Position numbers and translations under genes: made by a program. This document shows, one piece after another, positions 1 to 8,531 of a stretch of DNA of 64,000 nt. Location: the NCBI RefSeq assembly GCF_014212315.1, contig NZ_JACKXE010000002.1, positions 62,001 through 126,000 of the forward strand, given 5' to 3'. Below the pieces are notes generated by a model, which did no database searches, was not told the origin of the DNA, and was given only the letters and a program-made list of their open reading frames with translations. This stretch comes from Nocardioides luti. Its GTDB lineage: Bacteria; Actinomycetota; Actinomycetes; Propionibacteriales; Nocardioidaceae. Position 1 is the stretch's first letter. The number at the start of each line of letters is the position of its first letter.

Positions 1-254
1 ACGTCGGCGTCGTCGCCGCCGATCCCGACGTCCATGACCTCCTTGAGCAGCCCCCGCTTGCTCTTGAAGAGGTGGAAGACCAGGTCCTCGCTGACCGCGG
101 CGTCCTCGGCGATCCGGCGGATCGGCGCCCGGGCGTAGCCGAGCTCGAGGAAGCGGGCGGCCGCCGCGTCGAGGATGCGTCGGCGCGTCTCCCGGGCCCG
201 CTCGTCGCGCACGGCGGAGCGGTAGGGGCGGCGTTGCTTGACAGGCTCGGTCAT
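1..254 (-). CDS. TetR/AcrR-family transcriptional regulator, N-terminal part (cut by window edge)
   Basis: The first 84 codons are visible, starting at an ATG at 254. A basic N terminus (KQRRPYRSAVRDERARETRR) leads into a TetR helix-turn-helix: ILDAAAARFLELGYARAPIR, then RIAEDAAVSEDLVFHLFKSK. The ligand-binding C-terminal part lies outside the window, so the effector cannot be guessed. The gene is divergent from the methyltransferase at 315, with about 60 bases between the two starts, so the two may share a control region. TetR proteins usually repress themselves or neighbours; that this one controls the methyltransferase is inference. Confidence 0.85.
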   Translation of the reverse strand, partial: MTEPVKQRRPYRSAVRDERARETRRRILDAAAARFLELGYARAPIRRIAEDAAVSEDLVFHLFKSKRGLLKEVMDVGIGGDDAD

Positions 255-314
255 CGCGATCACTGTAGACACAGATTCATTCCAGTAGCACCCGAATCAA
301 TGATGGAGCCCGCC

Positions 315-914
315 ATGAGCACCGGATACGCCCTCGCCTACCGCCTCGGAGTCACCCCCTGGGAGAAGGCCGGAGCCGGTGCGGACGCGGCCTTCCAGGC
401 GCTGCTCGACCGCGAGGAGGCGGACCGGGTGCGGCCGTGGGGCCGGGCCCTCGACCTCGGCTGCGGCACCGGCGCGCACACCCGCCAGCTCGAGGCCCGC
501 GGCTGGGACGCGCTCGGCGTCGACAACGTGCGCCAGGCCGTCGACACCGCCGTACGCCGGGGCGGACCCGACAGCCGCTTCGTCATCGGCGACGTGGCGC
601 ACCTCAAGGGCTGCGGCGTGGGTGCCGACTTCTCGCTCTTCCTCGACGTCGGCTGCTTCCACGGCCTCAAGGACGCCCAGCGGCTCGCGATGGGCCGTGG
701 CGTCACCTCGATCGCGGCCCCGCACGCGACGCTGCTGATGCTGGCCTTCACCCCGCACCGCAACAAGCTCCTCCCCCGCGGCGCGGACACCGCCGCCGTC
801 ACGACGGCCTACCCGGACTGGGACGTGCTGAGCGTCGACGACGCGGACACGTCGGGGATGCCCGCACCGCTGCGCAAGCACACCCCGCGCTGGTTCCGGC
901 TCCGCCTGCGCTGA
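315..914 (+). CDS. Class I SAM-dependent methyltransferase
   Basis: A protein of 199 residues. The glycine-rich SAM site is clear (ALDLGCGTGAHTRQLEARGW), followed by the acidic motif II position (LGVDNVRQAV) and the motif III-like stretch FVIGDVAHL. I chose the ATG at 315 because GGAG at 305-308 is spaced about six bases from it; in-frame ATGs at 300 and 303 lack a Shine-Dalgarno. The C-terminal half (FSLFLDVGCFHGL, LLMLAFTPHRNKLLPRG) fits small-molecule or thiopurine-type methyltransferases, but the substrate is unknown. It is transcribed away from the truncated TetR gene. Confidence 0.8.
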   Translation: MSTGYALAYRLGVTPWEKAGAGADAAFQALLDREEADRVRPWGRALDLGCGTGAHTRQLEARGWDALGVDNVRQAVDTAVRRGGPDSRFVIGDVAHLKGCGVGADFSLFLDVGCFHGLKDAQRLAMGRGVTSIAAPHATLLMLAFTPHRNKLLPRGADTAAVTTAYPDWDVLSVDDADTSGMPAPLRKHTPRWFRLRLR

Positions 915-936
915 GGGCCGCCCTCGCTGCAGCGGC

Positions 937-1482
937 TCAGTCGCCGGTCCCGTAGCGCATCGCGAACCACACGTGGCCGGCGACGAGCAGCCCGAGCCCG
1001 AGCGCGAACCAGTCGTGCACGAAGGTCGCCCCGGAGCGCCACGACAGCCGCACGAGGCCGGTCCAGCCCATCAGCACCCCGGTGCCGAGCAGCACGAGCA
1101 CCGACCCCACGACCAGCGCGGCGTTCAGCTTCTGGCCGGCGTTGAACCTGTCGACGGGAATGCTCCCGTCGCGCCGCCGCCGGCTGCGCAGCCACCGCCA
1201 GTCGTCGCGCGTGAGGCGCTCGAGGCGCAGCACGTCGGCGCGGTAGGCCGCCGACGCCGCACCCAGCAGCATCGGCACGGGCAGGGCCAGGCCGCTCCAC
1301 ACGTGGACCAGCTCGACGAGGTGGCGGTGCCCCACGAGCAGCGCTAGGGAGCCGTTGTAGAGCACGGCCGCGGTGGCCATGCAGGTGAACATCAGGACGG
1401 CCACCGCGCGGTGCACCTCGCGCTCCGCCCGGCTGAAGCGGGGCGTGCTCGGTGCGGCGGCGCTCGGGCGGGACGCGCTCAC
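937..1482 (-). CDS. Cytochrome b-type membrane subunit paired with the molybdopterin oxidoreductase (YedZ-like role)
   Basis: 181 residues from a GTG at 1482 that overlaps the TGA of the upstream gene (GTGA), indicating translational coupling. It has about four hydrophobic segments with histidines placed as in di-haem b-type cytochromes (VGHRHLVELVHVWSG; ATFVHDWFALGLGLLVAGHV). The partner gene encodes a sulfite-oxidase-fold molybdoenzyme, so this protein probably passes electrons between the quinone pool and that enzyme at the membrane. It does not look like a close YedZ (MsrQ) sequence; it is nearer to cytochrome b561 or Ni-hydrogenase-type b subunits. The haem ligands are inferred from position only. 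Confidence 0.7.
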   Translation of the reverse strand: MSASRPSAAAPSTPRFSRAEREVHRAVAVLMFTCMATAAVLYNGSLALLVGHRHLVELVHVWSGLALPVPMLLGAASAAYRADVLRLERLTRDDWRWLRSRRRRDGSIPVDRFNAGQKLNAALVVGSVLVLLGTGVLMGWTGLVRLSWRSGATFVHDWFALGLGLLVAGHVWFAMRYGTGD

Positions 1483-2186
1483 GTCTCGATCGTCCCGTCG
1501 AGGGAGTAGCCGCGGCGCTCCCAGTAGCCGGGCACGTTGGTGTCGGTCAGCTCGATGCCGGACAGCCACTTGGTGCTCTTGTAGCCGTAGAGCGAGGCGG
1601 CGTAGACCCGGACCGGGCCGCCGTGCGCGTGCGTCACGGGGGCGCCGTACATCCCCAGCGCGACGAGGACGTCGGAGCGACGGGCCTGCTCCAGCGTCAT
1701 GTTCTCGGTGTAGGTGCCGTCGAAGGAGCGGAACCTGATCGCGACGGCCTCCGACGTCGGGGCCGCCGCGTCGAGCAGCACCGACAGCGGCACGCCGCTC
1801 CACGGCACGTCCGGCACCCGCCAGCCGGTGACGCACTGGAAGTCCCAGGTGTGGTCGACCTGCGGCAGCGCCCGCAGGTCGGCGAGCGAGTACGTCGTCG
1901 GGTGCTCGACCAGGCCGGTGACGGCGAGCTCGTAGGTCGACGCGTCGCGCGGCGTGACGCCGCCGGTGACGGAGTAGTAGCGGAACGCGTCGCCCAGCGG
2001 GACCAGCGACGTGAGCCCGGTGGGGTCGTGCAGCTGGACCGGCGCCAGCGCCCGGCTCAGGGCGTCGGGCACGGTGCGGCCGCCGAGCACGCCGGCCGCG
2101 CCGAGACCGAGCAGGCCGAGCACGACGCGTCGGCCGACCGGTGCGCCGCGGGGGCCCTCACCCGGAGGGTCAGGCGGGGTCGGCAT
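1479..2186 (-). CDS. Molybdopterin-dependent oxidoreductase, sulfite oxidase/YedY fold, Tat-exported
   Basis: 235 residues with start ATG at 2186, overlapping the end of the quinone reductase gene by 17 bases. The N terminus has a twin-arginine-like signal (GRRVVLGLLGLGAAGVLGG). The molybdenum-ligand region is FQCVTGWRVPDVPWSGVPL, with the conserved Cys, and the later YGYKSTKWLSGIEL and GYWERRGYS motifs are typical of the family. It should act outside the membrane on a small oxidised or reduced substrate (YedY/MsrP repairs methionine sulfoxide), with electrons moving through the coupled cytochrome b gene. The substrate is not visible from the sequence. Confidence 0.85.
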   Translation of the reverse strand: MPTPPDPPGEGPRGAPVGRRVVLGLLGLGAAGVLGGRTVPDALSRALAPVQLHDPTGLTSLVPLGDAFRYYSVTGGVTPRDASTYELAVTGLVEHPTTYSLADLRALPQVDHTWDFQCVTGWRVPDVPWSGVPLSVLLDAAAPTSEAVAIRFRSFDGTYTENMTLEQARRSDVLVALGMYGAPVTHAHGGPVRVYAASLYGYKSTKWLSGIELTDTNVPGYWERRGYSLDGTIET

Positions 2187-3195
2187 CGCCGACCTCGAGC
2201 AGGACCTTGCCGACGGCCCCGCCCTCGACCGCGTCGTGCGCGGCGGCGGCGTCCGCCAGCGGGAAGTGGTGAAGCGGGACGCCGGCCTCGTCGCCGACCC
2301 GCAGGGCGCCGGCCGCCACGGCCGCGTTGATGTCCGCCGCGGCCGCGTCGACGAGGTCCCGGCCGAGCGTGTAGAGCAGGAGGAACTGGTAGCGCAGGTT
2401 CTTCGAGAAGGTCGGCCGGATCGGGATCGTGAACTCCTCGCCGCCGTTGTTCGCGTAGATCGCGATCGTGCCGCGGTTGCGGACGACCGCGAGGTCGAGC
2501 GCGTTGTTCGGGGCGGGCGCCACCTCGACGGCGATGTCGACGCCGTCCGGGGCGATCGCCAGGATCGCCTCCTCGGCGCCGCCGGCCGTGTAGTCCACGG
2601 TGTGGTGCGCGCCGGCGGCCGTCGCGAGGGCGGCCTTCTCGGAACCGCTGATCGTCGTGACCACGGTGGCACCGGACCAGCGGGCCAGCTGGATCGCGGC
2701 GTTGCCGACCGCCCCGGCTCCCCCGTGCACGAGCACGACACGGCCGTCCAGGGCGCCCGGCCCGAGGCGCGTGGGGCCGCCGTCGGACGCGGTCAGCGCC
2801 CGGTGCGCGGTCACGGCCGGCACGCCGAGGCTGGCGCCGAGGTCGAAGGACGCGTTGTCGGGCAGCGGGACGACCCGCTCGGCCAGCTGGACGGTGTGCT
2901 CGCCGGCCGAGCCGTACGCCCGGCCCGACTGCGCCAGCACCAGCCAGACCCGCTGGCCGACCTCCAGCCCCTCGACGCCCTCACCCACCGCGTCGACGAC
3001 ACCGGCGCCGTCCTGGCCGGGGCTGACCTCGTCGTACGCCGGCGTCGCGCCGGCACGGAACTTCCAGTCCGTGGGGTTGACCCCGGCCCGCACCACGCGG
3101 ACCCGCACCTCGCCCGGACCGGGCTCGGGCAGGTCGCGCTCGACGAGCCGCAGGACGGAGGAGGGACCGGTCTCGGAGTAGACGACTGCACGCAT
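2170..3195 (-). CDS. NADPH:quinone reductase-like MDR-family oxidoreductase (zinc-free)
   Basis: 341 residues, starting MRAVVYSETGPSSVL at an ATG at 3195. The N-terminal GroES-like fold carries the MDR pattern RAGVNPTDWKFRAG and GQDGAGVVDAVGEGV. The Rossmann half has VLVHGGAGAVGNAAIQLARW, the usual NADPH site. The catalytic-zinc cysteine and histidine of alcohol dehydrogenases are missing, as in quinone oxidoreductases (QOR/zeta-crystallin type). It reduces quinones or enones in the cytoplasm. It is followed directly by the molybdopterin enzyme gene with a 17-base overlap, so the three genes 3195 to 937 form one operon. Confidence 0.85.
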   Translation of the reverse strand: MRAVVYSETGPSSVLRLVERDLPEPGPGEVRVRVVRAGVNPTDWKFRAGATPAYDEVSPGQDGAGVVDAVGEGVEGLEVGQRVWLVLAQSGRAYGSAGEHTVQLAERVVPLPDNASFDLGASLGVPAVTAHRALTASDGGPTRLGPGALDGRVVLVHGGAGAVGNAAIQLARWSGATVVTTISGSEKAALATAAGAHHTVDYTAGGAEEAILAIAPDGVDIAVEVAPAPNNALDLAVVRNRGTIAIYANNGGEEFTIPIRPTFSKNLRYQFLLLYTLGRDLVDAAAADINAAVAAGALRVGDEAGVPLHHFPLADAAAAHDAVEGGAVGKVLLEVGDADPA

Positions 3196-3243
3196 GACGT
3201 CGACGCTACCCGGGGCCGGTCAGCCCCGCCCGGGCCCGGCCGC

Positions 3244-4692
3244 TCAGAGCGCGGAGGCCATCCCGGCGCACGCCTTGAGCCACTGCATCCGGGTGTTCGA
3301 CGACAGCTGGGCGTAGGGCATCGCGGAGCCGGCGACCAGCGCCGGGTCGTAGGGCACGCGGTAGACCCCGCGGGTGCGCTGCTGGTAGACGTCGACCAGG
3401 TCGGCGGCCAGCTTGCTGTCCACCTGCGCGGACGGGTCCGAGAGCACCGTGACGGTCTTGTGCTTGAGGTTCTGGTAGCCCGCGTCCTGCAGCGCGTCGA
3501 GCATCCACAGGCCGCTGTAGCCGGTGTCCTCGCGCACCGTGCTGGTCACGACGAGCAGGTCGGCGGCGTCGGCGGCGGCCAGCCAGTTCTCGGCCCGCAT
3601 GTTGTTGCCGGTGTCGACCAGGATGATCCGGTAGAACCGCTCGAGCAGCTTGTGCACCGCGTTGAAGTCGCCGGCGTGGATCATGCCGGTCACGTCCGGG
3701 CGCTCGTCGGAGGCGAGCACGTCGAAGTGTGCGTCGCCCTGGGAGCGCACGAACGCACCGAGGTCGCCGATGCGCGACTGGTAGACGTCGCTGAACTTCT
3801 CGAGGTCCTCGAGCAGCTCGCGGGTGGTGTTGCGGTGCGTGCTGCGGGTGCCCCGGATGCCGAGCGTGCCGCGGGTCTCGTTGTTGTCCCAGGCCACGAC
3901 GCCCCCGCCGCGGACGGTGCCGAAGGTGTAGCCGGCCGCGAGCACGCCGGTGGTCTTGGCCGCGCCGCCCTTGGGGTTGATGAAGGCGATCGTGCGCGGG
4001 CCGTCGAAGTCGCGCTGGATCGTCGAGCGGTCCTGCTCGTAGGCCAGCTCGGCCGGGCCCATGCGCGGCTTGATCAGGCCGCCGCTCCAGCGGCGCACGT
4101 TGCCGCGCCAGCCCCAGGTCGCCGGGCCGGTCTCCTTGTCCTCGTCGCGCCGGTCGAGGAAGTCGGTGGCGCTCATGAAGCGCCGGACGTCGCCCTCGTC
4201 GCCCTGCTGCCCCTGCTGGTCCGCGGTCGGCACCAGGGCCGAGCCCGGCACCACGGCCGGGGACGTCGACACCGGCGGCCGCGGCGGTGCGGGCTGCTGC
4301 GCCTGCACCGGCGGCTGGGCCTGGACGGGCGGCTGGGCCGGCTGCTGGGGGTAGAGCTGCGGCACCTCGCGGGTGCCGCCGTCCTCGGGGACCGGCGGCT
4401 GGGCGGCCGGCTGGGTGGGCGGCTGCACGGGCGGCTGGGCGGCGGCCTGCGGGGCCGGCGGGGTCCAGCCGGCGGGCGGCGCGGTCGGCCGCTGCCCCGG
4501 CAGCGGGTCGGTGAGCGGGTCGCCGTACACGCGCGACTGCGGCGGACCCGAGGGCGGCTGGCCGAGGCGGGCCTGCTGGCCGGCGGCGTAGGCGTTGAGC
4601 TCCTCGGGCGTGTAGAGCCGGTCGCTCGTGTCCGAGAGGTCGTGCTCGGCACGGCCGCCCGCGGGGGCGGGGTCCTGCGGCGTCTGGCTCAT
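3244..4692 (-). CDS. MinD/ParA-like ATPase with long proline/glutamine-rich N terminus (EspI-like architecture)
   Basis: 482 residues; the start ATG at 4692 is preceded by GGAGG. Residues about 45-165 are Pro/Gln/Ala-rich and probably disordered, with repeated QPPVQ units. A WGWRGNVRRWSGG segment near 193-205 precedes the ATPase domain. The P-loop is FINPKGGAAKTTG (about 238-249), a deviant Walker A with Ala where KGGVGKTT has Gly. Further motifs are VVAWDNNETRGTLG and IILVDTGNNM (Walker B region). The layout resembles EspI (Rv3876) and related MinD-like ATPases near type VII secretion loci, but no ESX gene is in view. Its role in secretion or positioning is inference. Confidence 0.75.
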   Translation of the reverse strand: MSQTPQDPAPAGGRAEHDLSDTSDRLYTPEELNAYAAGQQARLGQPPSGPPQSRVYGDPLTDPLPGQRPTAPPAGWTPPAPQAAAQPPVQPPTQPAAQPPVPEDGGTREVPQLYPQQPAQPPVQAQPPVQAQQPAPPRPPVSTSPAVVPGSALVPTADQQGQQGDEGDVRRFMSATDFLDRRDEDKETGPATWGWRGNVRRWSGGLIKPRMGPAELAYEQDRSTIQRDFDGPRTIAFINPKGGAAKTTGVLAAGYTFGTVRGGGVVAWDNNETRGTLGIRGTRSTHRNTTRELLEDLEKFSDVYQSRIGDLGAFVRSQGDAHFDVLASDERPDVTGMIHAGDFNAVHKLLERFYRIILVDTGNNMRAENWLAAADAADLLVVTSTVREDTGYSGLWMLDALQDAGYQNLKHKTVTVLSDPSAQVDSKLAADLVDVYQQRTRGVYRVPYDPALVAGSAMPYAQLSSNTRMQWLKACAGMASAL

Positions 4693-4818
4693 CGGGGGTC
4701 CTCCGTGTGGTGCGTGACGGTGCACTCGCGGTGCAGTGCTGGTCTTCCCACTTCCGGGGCGGCCCACACGCGAACGCGGGGTCGACCTCGGGGCAGGGGC
4801 ACAGGCTAGTTGGTCGGG

Positions 4819-6183
4819 TCAGGCGAGGTCGCGGAGCGCGGTCAGGATCGCGCTGTGCAGGGTGGGGAACGCGTAGTGCATCTCGAGCAGCACCGCGACC
4901 GGCACCTCGGCGTGCACGGCGGTCGTCAGCAGGCCGACGATCTCGCCGGCGTACGGCGCCACGACCGTGGCCCCGACGAGGATCCCCCGGTCGGCGTCCG
5001 CGACCACCTTGACCACGCCCTCCGCGCCGTGGATCCAGCCGCGGCTGGAGTCCGAGACGTCGGAGGTGCCGGTGAGCACCCGGATCCCCGCCTCGCGGGC
5101 CTGCTCTTCGGTGAGGCCCACGCCCCCGACCTCGGGGTCGGTGAAGGTCACCCGGGCGACCGCCCGGTAGTCCGCCCACGGGCCGTCCTCGCCGAGCAGG
5201 TCGCGGCAGGCGATCCGGGCCTGGTAGGTCGCGACGTGCGTGTAGGCACCCTCGCCGGTGATGTCGCCGAGCGCCCAGAGCCGCTCCCCGGCCCGCATCC
5301 GCTCGTCGGTCGCGAGCCGGTCGGCGTCCTCGTCGAGGCCGAGGGTGTCGAGGCCGATGCCGGTGAGGTTGAGGTGCCGGCCCGCGGCGACCAGGACCTG
5401 CTCGGCGGTCAGCGTCTCGTCGTCCAGGCGGACGTGGAAGCCGTCGTCGTCGTGGTCGACGCGGCCGACCTCGACCCCGGTGCGCACGGTCACGCCCTCG
5501 GCCTCGAGCACCGACCGCACGACGCGGGCGGCCTCCGGCTCGTCCTTGCCGAGCAGCTGGTCGAGCGTCTCGACCAGCGTGACGTCGACGCCGAAGCGCG
5601 CGAACACCTGGGCGAGCTCGGCGCCGATCGGCCCACCACCGACCACGACCAGGCTCGCCGGCAGGTCGGTGACAGCGACGACCTCGCGGTTCGTCCAGTA
5701 CGGCGTGTCCGCCAGCCCGTCGATCGGCAGCACGGCCGGCGCGGTCCCGGTGCCGAGCACGACGCCGCGCCGGGCGACGTACGTCGTGGTGGCGCCGTGC
5801 GACGCGACGAGCACCCGTCCGGGTCCGTCGAGCCGGCCGCGGCCGTGCACGACCGTGGCACCGGCCTTCTCCAGGTCGGCGACGTGGTCGTCGTCGGTCC
5901 AGTCCGCCGTGACCTCGCGGATCCGGGCCGCGACCGGCGCCCAGTCGGGGCGCACGTCGGCCGCCCCGGCGAACCGCGGCACGCGGCGGGCCTCGGCGAG
6001 CACGTCGGAGGCGCGGATCATCAGCTTCGAGGGCGTGCAGCCGTAGAACGGGCACTCGCCCCCGACCAGGTTCTCCTCGATCCCGACCACGTCGAGACCC
6101 GCCTCGGCGAGGGTGCGGACGGCCGCGGAGCCACCCGGTCCCAGTCCGATGACCACGACGTCGACCTCGCGCTGGTTCGTCAT
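4819..6183 (-). CDS. FAD/NAD(P)-dependent disulfide-reductase-like oxidoreductase (paralogue A)
   Basis: 454 residues of the class I pyridine nucleotide-disulfide oxidoreductase family. The FAD site is VVIGLGPGGSAAVRTLAEAG, the redox pair is GGECPFYGCTPSK (CX4C), the NAD(P) site is VVVGGGPIGAELAQVFARFG, and the second FAD motif is RLWALGDITGEG. The C-terminal motif that carries the catalytic His-Glu pair in lipoamide dehydrogenase and glutathione reductase (HPTxxE) reads AFPTLHSAI here, so both residues are replaced. It is therefore probably not a true E3 and may reduce quinones or another acceptor. It is paralogous to the protein at 7093-8481. Confidence 0.85.
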   Translation of the reverse strand: MTNQREVDVVVIGLGPGGSAAVRTLAEAGLDVVGIEENLVGGECPFYGCTPSKLMIRASDVLAEARRVPRFAGAADVRPDWAPVAARIREVTADWTDDDHVADLEKAGATVVHGRGRLDGPGRVLVASHGATTTYVARRGVVLGTGTAPAVLPIDGLADTPYWTNREVVAVTDLPASLVVVGGGPIGAELAQVFARFGVDVTLVETLDQLLGKDEPEAARVVRSVLEAEGVTVRTGVEVGRVDHDDDGFHVRLDDETLTAEQVLVAAGRHLNLTGIGLDTLGLDEDADRLATDERMRAGERLWALGDITGEGAYTHVATYQARIACRDLLGEDGPWADYRAVARVTFTDPEVGGVGLTEEQAREAGIRVLTGTSDVSDSSRGWIHGAEGVVKVVADADRGILVGATVVAPYAGEIVGLLTTAVHAEVPVAVLLEMHYAFPTLHSAILTALRDLA

Positions 6184-6225
6184 GCCCGCCAGCCTGTCAT
6201 CCCCCCGGTGACGGCGAGGGCCGCG

Positions 6226-7056
6226 TCAGCGCGCCATGTAGCGGGCGCGGGCGAAGCAGAACAGCCCGTAGCACCCGATGCCGATGCCCATCAGGATCAG
6301 CAGCACCTGGCCGAACGGCTGCTGCAGGACCTTGTGCAGCGCCGTGTCCAGCCCACCGGACTTGCCGGCCTCGTGCGTGATGCCGGCGTAGGCGAACAGG
6401 CCGCCGACGATCACGGTGGCGATGCCCTTGGCCATGTAGCCGGCCTTGCCGAACCAGATGTACGCCGTGCCGGCGTCGCCGCTGGTGCCCTCGGCGGTGA
6501 GGTTCTCGCGGAACTTCTCGGTCCAGGCGCGGACCATCAGGCTGATGCCGTAGCCGATGATCGCGAGGCCGACGACGGTGATGATGAACTGGCCACCGGG
6601 CCAGTTCATGACCGTCGCGGTGGTGTCCCCGGAGCTGCCCTTCTTCTTGCCGCCGCCGCCGCTGCCGACCGCGATCTTGAGCGCGCTGAACGCGATGGCA
6701 CCGTAGATGACGGCCTTGCCGACGTCGACGGCCTTCTTGCGCGCCTTCTTGCCGCCGTCCTCCTCCTGGTGGCCCAGCGCCGCGTCGAGCAGCTTCCAGA
6801 TCACCAGCAGGACCATCCCGAGCGCGACCAGCCACACCAGGAGCTTGCCGAAGCCCTGCTGCGCCAGCTGGTGCAGCGCTCCCGTGCTGCTCGCCTTGCC
6901 GGAGCTCTCGCCCAGGGCCAGCTGGATCGCCAGCCAGGCGATCACGAGGTGCACGACGCCGTACACGACCATGCCGAAGCGGATCCCCCGGTCGACCCAC
7001 TCGTTGTTCTGCGCGCGTCGGCCCGCGGCCTCGGCGCTGCTCTTCATGTCTCCCAT
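6226..7056 (-). CDS. DUF1206 membrane protein
   Basis: 276 residues with about six transmembrane helices arranged as three two-helix repeats, the DUF1206 pattern. Repeat one holds IRFGMVVYGVVHLVIAWLAI, repeat two KAVIYGAIAFSALKIAVGSG, and repeat three GKAGYMAKGIATVIVGGLFA. Each begins with a Gly-Tyr/Ala-rich helix entry. A Lys-rich stretch (GGGGKKKGSSGD) lies in the central loop. The molecular function of the family is unknown. It sits between two paralogous flavin oxidoreductases transcribed in the same direction, with 42 and 36 bases on either side, so a membrane-associated redox role is possible but unproven. The start at 7056 was kept because a weak AGGG lies about eight bases upstream. 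Confidence 0.85.
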   Translation of the reverse strand: MGDMKSSAEAAGRRAQNNEWVDRGIRFGMVVYGVVHLVIAWLAIQLALGESSGKASSTGALHQLAQQGFGKLLVWLVALGMVLLVIWKLLDAALGHQEEDGGKKARKKAVDVGKAVIYGAIAFSALKIAVGSGGGGKKKGSSGDTTATVMNWPGGQFIITVVGLAIIGYGISLMVRAWTEKFRENLTAEGTSGDAGTAYIWFGKAGYMAKGIATVIVGGLFAYAGITHEAGKSGGLDTALHKVLQQPFGQVLLILMGIGIGCYGLFCFARARYMAR

Positions 7057-7092
7057 GCCGCTGACCCTAAGGCGTCCGGGGTCGGCGGTGCG

Positions 7093-8481
7093 TCAGGCGA
7101 GCTCGCCCAGCGCCGTCTCGATCGCGCGGTGGAAGGTCGGGTAGGCGTAGATCATCGAGCGCAGCGTGTCGGTCGGCACCGCGGCGTGCACGGCCACCGC
7201 GAGGAAGCCGAGGATCTCGCCGCCGGCCGGTCCGACCGCGGTCGCGCCCACGAGCACCCCGCGGTCGGCGTCCTCGACCACCTTGACCAGGCCCGTGGCC
7301 CCCGGTCCGTGGGTGAAGCCGCGCGACGACTGCTCCAGGGGCGTGCTCCCGACCCGGACGGTCAGTCCGGCGTCGCGGGCCTGCTGCTCGGTCATGCCGA
7401 CGCCGCCGACCTCGGGATCGGTGAAGGTGGCGTGCGGGACGGCGTGGTATGCAGCCGGCGGGCCGTCCTGGCCGAGGACGTCGCGCAGCGCGATCGCCGA
7501 CTGGTACATCGACACGTGGGTGAAGGCGCCCTTGCCGGTCACGTCGCCGATCGCCCAGAGCCTGTCCCCCGCACGCATCCGCTCGTCGACCTCGACGGTG
7601 CGGGCGGTCGGGTCGAGGCCGACCGTCTCGAGGCCGACGTCGTCGAGGTTCGGGGTGCGGCCCGCGGCGACGAGCAGCTTGTCGGCGACCACCTGCTGGT
7701 CGCCGTCGTCCCCGTCGAGGGTCAGCGTGAAGGCGCCGTCGGCGTAGGAGACCGCGCTCAGCTCGACCCCGGTCAGCACCCGGATCCCCTCGTGGGCGAA
7801 CACGTCGGCGAGCAGCGCCGAGGCCTCGGGCTCGTTGGCGGGGATCAGCCGCGGCCCGTGCTGGACGACGGTCACCCGGACGCCGAAGCGCGCGAAGACC
7901 TGGGCCAGCTCGCAGCCGATCGGGCCGCCCCCGACGACCGCCAGGGAGCCGGGCAGCTCGGTGACGCGGACCGCGTCGCGGTTGGTCCAGTACGGCGTGT
8001 CCGCGAGCCCGTCGACCGGGAGCTGCGCCGGGCGGGTGCCCGGGTTGAGCACGACGCCGCGGCGGGCGGCGTACGTCGTGGTGGTGCCGTCCGGGAGCTC
8101 GACCGCGACCCGGCCGGTGCGGGCGAGGCGCGCGACGCCGTGGTGCACGGTCGCGCCGGCGTCCGCGAGCCGGTCGACCGCGATGGTGTCGTCCCAGCCG
8201 GTCGTGGCCTCCTCGTCGATGCGCTTCGCGACCGGCGCCCACGACGGGGTGACCGTCACGTCCCCGGCGAGCTGCGCGACGCGACCGGCCTCGGCCAGGG
8301 CGTCGGCGGCGCGCACCATCATCTTCGAGGGGATGCAGCCGTAGTACGGGCACTCACCGCCGACGAGGTGCTTGTCGACGACGACCACCTCGAGCCCCGC
8401 CTTCGCTGCTCCCGTGGCCAGGGCCTCGCCCCCGGGTCCTGCGCCGATCACGACCAGGTCGACCTCGATGTCCTCGCTCAT
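7093..8481 (-). CDS. FAD/NAD(P)-dependent disulfide-reductase-like oxidoreductase (paralogue B)
   Basis: 462 residues with the same architecture as the protein at 4819-6183. It has an FAD site (VVIGAGPGGEALATGAAKAG), redox pair GGECPYYGCIPSKMM, NAD(P) site LAVVGGGPIGCELAQVFARF, and second FAD motif RLWAIGDVTGKGAFTHV. The C-terminal interface motif is YAYPTFHRAIETAL, so the His and Glu of the usual HPTxxE are Tyr and Arg. The two proteins are alike along their whole length, suggesting duplication, with the DUF1206 gene between them. Family members include lipoamide dehydrogenase and mercuric reductase; the altered base motif argues against a standard lipoamide reaction. Confidence 0.85.
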   Translation of the reverse strand: MSEDIEVDLVVIGAGPGGEALATGAAKAGLEVVVVDKHLVGGECPYYGCIPSKMMVRAADALAEAGRVAQLAGDVTVTPSWAPVAKRIDEEATTGWDDTIAVDRLADAGATVHHGVARLARTGRVAVELPDGTTTTYAARRGVVLNPGTRPAQLPVDGLADTPYWTNRDAVRVTELPGSLAVVGGGPIGCELAQVFARFGVRVTVVQHGPRLIPANEPEASALLADVFAHEGIRVLTGVELSAVSYADGAFTLTLDGDDGDQQVVADKLLVAAGRTPNLDDVGLETVGLDPTARTVEVDERMRAGDRLWAIGDVTGKGAFTHVSMYQSAIALRDVLGQDGPPAAYHAVPHATFTDPEVGGVGMTEQQARDAGLTVRVGSTPLEQSSRGFTHGPGATGLVKVVEDADRGVLVGATAVGPAGGEILGFLAVAVHAAVPTDTLRSMIYAYPTFHRAIETALGELA

Positions 8482-8531
8482 GGCCCCAGCATGGCCGAGG
8501 GGTCAAGCGCGTGGTGCCGCCGGCGTACGTC

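Noticed and set aside
3244-4692. Chromosome-partition ParA
   Set aside because: There is no ParB or parS near, the P-loop is altered and the proline-rich N terminus is not a ParA feature; an EspI-like role is more likely.
2011-4809. Long plus-strand reading frame of over 900 codons
   Set aside because: It runs opposite to the quinone reductase and MinD-like ATPase genes, has Arg/Gly/Val-rich composition typical of GC-rich antisense shadows and no recognisable domain.
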